NCBI GenBank assembly: GCA_913054215.1
Contig: CAJXJE010000032.1
Span: 1-7,888, forward strand
DNA: 7,888 nucleotides
Direction of reading: 5' to 3'
Origin: an uncultured Candidatus Peregrinibacteria bacterium
Lineage (GTDB): Bacteria > Patescibacteriota > Gracilibacteria > Peribacterales > Peribacteraceae
Positions 5,109 to 7,888 of this stretch are shown piece by piece (position 1 is the first letter of the stretch; every line of letters begins with the position of its first letter). The notes below the pieces were generated by a model that searched no databases, was not told where the DNA came from, and saw only the letters and a list, made by a program, of their open reading frames with translations. The translations under genes and the position numbers were made by a program.

Positions 5109-6092
5109 TTACACCTGAAAATCGGCCAAATTTTGCACCATTCTCGATGGGATATCGGTGTCTTCTGGGATGATGAAATCCGTTCCAGTGACTCGCTCAA
5201 AGAGCTCGATATACTTGGCACCGAGCATCAATCTAACCTCGTCGGTGATCTCGGGCCAGGTGGATTTATCCCCATATTCGAAGCCCTTTTCCCGGAGCCA
5301 TAATCGGAAGAATTCCTTGTCCAGACTCTCCGGTTCTTTCCCCTTTTCAAACCGCTCTTGATACGAATCTGCAAGCCAAAAACGCGAGGAATCTGGTGTA
5401 TGCACCTCGTCTGCAATGGTGAGAACGCCCTGTTCGTCGTATCCCATCTCATATTTGGTATCTACTAGGATCAAACCCCGCTCTAGAGCCAATTCTTGCC
5501 CTCTACGGAATACTGCAAAGGCCTTTTCTTTGATCTCTGTCCATTGCTCTGGTGTGGACAAATTCTGCTCGAATATGCCATTTTCATCAATTAATTCATC
5601 ATCCTCACCTTTCGTTGTTGGTGTAGAAATGATGTCATCAAACTTCTGATTCTTTACCATTCCCTCAGGAAGCGTGTTTCCGCAGTATTCTCGCACTCCT
5701 TCGTTGTAGTTTGTCCATACGGCTGTCTTGCTAGAACCCGTTAAATAGGCTCGAATGACAATCTCTACAGGGATCATATCCAAATCTTTGACCACCATGA
5801 CATTGGGATCTGGATTTTCTAGAACCTGCGTTGCCATGATGTCTCCAATTTGGTCGAACCACCACTGGCTGATCTGGTTCAAAACTTGCCCTTTTAGCGG
5901 AATAGTAGTCCAGTTAATATCAAAGGCAGATTGCCGGTCTGTAGCGACGAGAAATCGTCTCTTTTGCTCTTTTTGGAAGTATACATCACGCACTTTTCCG
6001 CCATATCGCTCTCCTAAACCCTGTAGATCAGTGGTTTCGAGGGTTGTAGCGAGAAATGGCTCTAATGCGGAGGCGGTAGCAGCAGTGATCAT
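5109..6092 (-). CDS. purC: SAICAR synthase (phosphoribosylaminoimidazole-succinocarboxamide synthase)
   Basis: PurC joins aspartate to CAIR with ATP to make SAICAR in purine synthesis, in the cytoplasm. Visible motifs are YGGKVRDVY (30-38) in the nucleotide-binding region, ATDRQSAFD (50-58), PLKGQVLNQIS (65-75), signature PVEIVIRAYLTGS (108-120), signature LVDTKYEMG (209-217) and EVHTPDSSRFW (229-239). At 327 aa it belongs to the long, Ade1-like form rather than the roughly 240-aa E. coli type; the C-terminal extension (about 245-327) is complete. DRQSAFD differs from the usual DRISAFD by one residue. The ATG at 6092 lies 8 bases after a -10 box. It stands alone between convergent DUF192 and the divergent surface-protein gene, with no other pur gene in the window. 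Confidence 0.94.
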   Translation of the reverse strand: MITAATASALEPFLATTLETTDLQGLGERYGGKVRDVYFQKEQKRRFLVATDRQSAFDINWTTIPLKGQVLNQISQWWFDQIGDIMATQVLENPDPNVMVVKDLDMIPVEIVIRAYLTGSSKTAVWTNYNEGVREYCGNTLPEGMVKNQKFDDIISTPTTKGEDDELIDENGIFEQNLSTPEQWTEIKEKAFAVFRRGQELALERGLILVDTKYEMGYDEQGVLTIADEVHTPDSSRFWLADSYQERFEKGKEPESLDKEFFRLWLREKGFEYGDKSTWPEITDEVRLMLGAKYIELFERVTGTDFIIPEDTDIPSRMVQNLADFQV

Positions 6093-6100
6093 GGGACTTC

Positions 6101-6129
6101 ATAATAGGCAAATACTAGGGCTATTGCAA
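6101..6129 (-). promoter_or_regulatory. Leaderless-type promoter of purC
   Basis: Read on the minus strand, TTGCAA (6129-6124), a 17-base spacer and TATTAT (6106-6101) are followed by 8 bases and the purC ATG at 6092. This is the best match to consensus among the leaderless-type promoters here. The dyad at 6131-6148 begins one base beyond the -35 box. Confidence 0.65.
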
Positions 6130-6130
6130 C

Positions 6131-6148
6131 GGTGAGCTCGGGCTCATC
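6131..6148. promoter_or_regulatory. TGAG-N6-CTCA dyad upstream of the purC -35 box
   Basis: GGTGAGC (6131-6137) pairs with GCTCATC (6142-6148), with one G-T wobble, around TCGG. It is a variant of the 17-base palindrome seen at 4926 and 6221. Its place beside the -35 box suits an operator or a transposable palindrome; which one is not determined. Confidence 0.45.
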
Positions 6149-6164
6149 AGACCCCAATGGCGAA

Positions 6165-6193
6165 TTGAGAATATAGCTCAAATCTGCTATAAT
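6165..6193 (+). promoter_or_regulatory. Strong sigma70-type promoter of the surface-protein gene
   Basis: TTGAGA (6165-6170), a 17-base spacer and a perfect TATAAT (6188-6193) predict a start near 6200 and a 5' leader of about 60 bases, unlike the other promoters in the window. The -35 and spacer also contain TTGAG (6165-6169) and CTCAA (6177-6181), a TGAG-N7-CTCA dyad overlapping the polymerase site. A regulator bound there would compete with polymerase. Confidence 0.65.
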
Positions 6194-6220
6194 CAGATGA
6201 TAGTCCAAACAAACACCGGA

Positions 6221-6237
6221 ATGAGCCTGAGGCTCAT
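6221..6237. repeat. Perfect palindrome ATGAGCCT-G-AGGCTCAT in the 5' leader
   Basis: This second copy of the 17-base palindrome of 4926-4942 lies about 20 bases past the predicted transcription start and 22 bases before the ATG of the surface protein. It could be an operator in DNA or a hairpin in the mRNA leader. Confidence 0.7.
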
Positions 6238-6259
6238 CTTCCAACATAAACACTAAAGG

Positions 6260-7888
6260 ATGACAGTAGATATTACACACCTCCTCCCGGGATCCCTCGA
6301 CCAACTGCAATCTGCAGTATCTGGTTTCTCCGGAGAGGGATCGTTGGTGCATTTTTCGAAGGACGAACGCAAAGATTGGATCGAGAAGATTCTAGATCGA
6401 TTCGATTACGACCGACTCTCCCGAGAAGACAAGGGTGCTGTTCGTCAGTATATCCAAAATGAGACAGGATACTCTCGAGCACAGACGGCGAGACTCATAA
6501 AATCCAGTCTGACTACCATTGCAGATCGCAAGCTGTTTGCTGCAACACTAGTTCCTGAGCATATCGGTGCTGGCGAAGCCTTCACGCTGTTTGCCAAAAA
6601 GAATGCACGTCTTGGGCGTAGTGCGACTGCGGGTGCAGTGGTCGGGGTGATGCTCTTGGTATTTGGTTCATCTCTCTCGAAACAGTCTGAAGGCTTACAA
6701 TTTTTGAATGCCAATGTCTTACAAAAACAGGAAGTGACGATCAATGATGGAGATCCACATACCTATCTTCCAGTACGCACCGCTGTGTATGTGGTGAAAA
6801 ACAACATGCAGTATCCACTCTTTGTCCAAGAGGAAGAGCTCACGTTAGTACGTGGTATCGCGGTTGGGTATGAAAAAATGGTTTCTCGTTCGCTAGATAC
6901 ATTGCAAGCGCGCAGTGAACGTCGAAGAAAAGATCGTGAGCTGAGGTCTACAATCGTTAGTGTTCTTCCGGTGTCGGTGCGTCAATCCGTAGCACGGCTC
7001 GGCCAGATGGTCGAAGAGCCTGTGCGAGAACCTCTCAAGCTCAGGGAGATAATGGAACGTGTGTCTGGACATCGCATCATTACACTTGGAACTGCGATCA
7101 TTGGACAAGAAGGTGCAGTAAGACAAATTCGTGGAAGGACAGTTGGCGATATTACTGCGCAGCAAACTCGTGCAAACATACAATCCGATCTCTTCAAACG
7201 ATCATCTACACGTCGTGTAGCTCGGTTAGAATTTGTCCCCGAAGAAGATCGTTACGTACCACCAGTGGTACATGCGAGCGCAGCAGACAACCGAAGCCCT
7301 ATAGTGACTGCGAGTTCACTCTTTGCTTCTGCCCCCAGTATTTGGGATTCCATCGGAAGCGGTGGCAACGGACAGGTGCTAATGGTGGTAGATGGAGCAC
7401 CACAGTGGACATTCATCAACCAAACAAATGTACAGTCACTACCAACGGGATACATTAGCAGGCGTGGAGGAGGAAGTGGACGGGGAGGAGGAGGAAGCAC
7501 AGGTAACACTGGAGCAACCGGTGCAGACGGTGCAGATGGTGCCTCGGGCGCTGCTGGAGCAGCGGGTGCAGCTGGCCCGACACTTGGTATCTACGACTCG
7601 CTTATCCTCGAGAGCTCTGGAAACTTAGAAGCCGGAAATGCTAGTGGTCAAAAGTTAATACAGCTTGGGTTGCTCGCTACATCAGGAGCATTGATCGTCG
7701 AAGGTGCAACAACTCTCAACTCTACTGTTGCCATCAACGGAGTGACGTACAGCTTCCCCAGTTCGGATGGATCTTTATCGGGGAAGGTACTGCACACCGA
7801 TGGAGCAGGAAATCTGAGTTGGTCTACAGACGATGGTGCAGGCGGTGGGACCGTAGAATTTGCAGGACAAGGGCTCACGAAGAATGGG
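6260..7888 (+). CDS. Large surface protein: HTH-like N-terminus, one TM helix, collagen-like and tail-fibre-like repeats (partial)
   Basis: The frame is open for 543 codons and runs off the right edge. Residues about 33-82 contain LSREDKGAVRQYIQNETGYS (53-72) followed by RAQTARLIK, resembling the helix-turn-helix N-terminus of Patescibacteria DDE-type transposases (from memory). A basic stretch (113-120, KKNARLGR) precedes a single helix (about 121-139), so the N-terminus should face the cytoplasm. Residues 140-400 form a stalk with a very basic helical section (about 205-260). A Gly/Arg linker (about 400-414) leads to nine collagen-like GXY triplets (415-441). Tail-fibre-type beta repeats follow, such as INGVTYSFPSSDG (492-504) and LHTDGAGNLSWS (511-522). 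An in-frame TAA at 6254 rules out an earlier start. AAAGG abuts the ATG with no spacing. Its job is probably attachment or display; the exact role is unknown. Confidence 0.8.
   Translation, partial: MTVDITHLLPGSLDQLQSAVSGFSGEGSLVHFSKDERKDWIEKILDRFDYDRLSREDKGAVRQYIQNETGYSRAQTARLIKSSLTTIADRKLFAATLVPEHIGAGEAFTLFAKKNARLGRSATAGAVVGVMLLVFGSSLSKQSEGLQFLNANVLQKQEVTINDGDPHTYLPVRTAVYVVKNNMQYPLFVQEEELTLVRGIAVGYEKMVSRSLDTLQARSERRRKDRELRSTIVSVLPVSVRQSVARLGQMVEEPVREPLKLREIMERVSGHRIITLGTAIIGQEGAVRQIRGRTVGDITAQQTRANIQSDLFKRSSTRRVARLEFVPEEDRYVPPVVHASAADNRSPIVTASSLFASAPSIWDSIGSGGNGQVLMVVDGAPQWTFINQTNVQSLPTGYISRRGGGSGRGGGGSTGNTGATGADGADGASGAAGAAGAAGPTLGIYDSLILESSGNLEAGNASGQKLIQLGLLATSGALIVEGATTLNSTVAINGVTYSFPSSDGSLSGKVLHTDGAGNLSWSTDDGAGGGTVEFAGQGLTKNG
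7502..7582 (+). repeat. Collagen-like GXY triplet repeat
   Basis: Nine consecutive Gly-X-Y triplets, mostly G-A-T, G-A-D, G-A-S and G-A-A and ending in G-P-T, lie between a Gly/Arg-rich linker and the beta-repeat region. In bacterial surface and phage fibre proteins such stretches form trimeric rods. Codons within the triplets vary (GGT, GGA, GGC), so this is conserved protein sequence more than a recent DNA duplication. Confidence 0.8.

Noticed and set aside
7466..7498. GGAGGA-rich stretch as a Shine-Dalgarno or internal start region
   Set aside because: It encodes the Gly/Arg linker inside a continuous reading frame and is explained by that.
7252..7509. Minus-strand 85-codon frame starting with a proline-rich run
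   Set aside because: The prolines are the reverse complement of the GGA/GGT glycine codons of the surface protein; it is a shadow frame.

Overview
The window looks like a piece of a Patescibacteria (Candidate Phyla Radiation) genome, possibly from the Peribacteria/Peregrinibacteria side. This placement is an inference. It rests on the 82-residue coiled-coil-type small protein before dprA, the very tight gene packing, the scarcity of Shine-Dalgarno sequences, and a large secreted protein typical of that group: a GYSRAQ-type N-terminal domain, one membrane helix, a collagen-like stretch and tail-fibre-like repeats. TGA ends several genes here, so the TGA-as-glycine code of Gracilibacteria/Absconditabacteria does not apply.

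Layout. (1) Bases 1-2320 hold a rightward operon: a small hypothetical protein, dprA (DNA uptake and recombination) and a polytopic membrane protein. It ends in a hairpin that can terminate transcription in both directions. (2) Bases 2326-2511 hold a short leftward coding-like remnant, probably frameshifted. (3) tpiA runs leftward (2512-3237), and rpiB-rpe-DUF192 lipoprotein runs rightward (3371-4913) with 4-base ATGA overlaps. The two units diverge from a shared region in which an imperfect palindrome fills the gap between the two -35 boxes. (4) Bases 4914-5108 are noncoding and rich in small palindromes and a degenerate repeat. (5) purC runs leftward (5109-6092). (6) A divergent regulatory region (6093-6259) leads into a large surface-protein gene that runs off the right edge.

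How the genes fit together. TpiA, RpiB and Rpe are sugar-phosphate isomerases/epimerases linking glycolysis to the non-oxidative pentose phosphate pathway. RpiB also supplies ribose 5-phosphate, the precursor of PRPP and so of purines, and PurC carries out a later purine step. DprA would handle incoming single-stranded DNA. The surface protein would face outside, perhaps for host attachment.

The most notable patterns are these. Four genes (the 82-aa gene, tpiA, rpiB, purC) have a -35/N17/-10 promoter whose -10 box ends only 6-8 bases before the ATG, which predicts leaderless mRNAs. A TGAG-N7-CTCA dyad recurs around purC and the surface-protein promoter. The surface protein appears to join a cytoplasmic, transposase-like helix-turn-helix domain to an extracellular adhesin. 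Some active-site positions in Rpe and TpiA depart from their family consensus.
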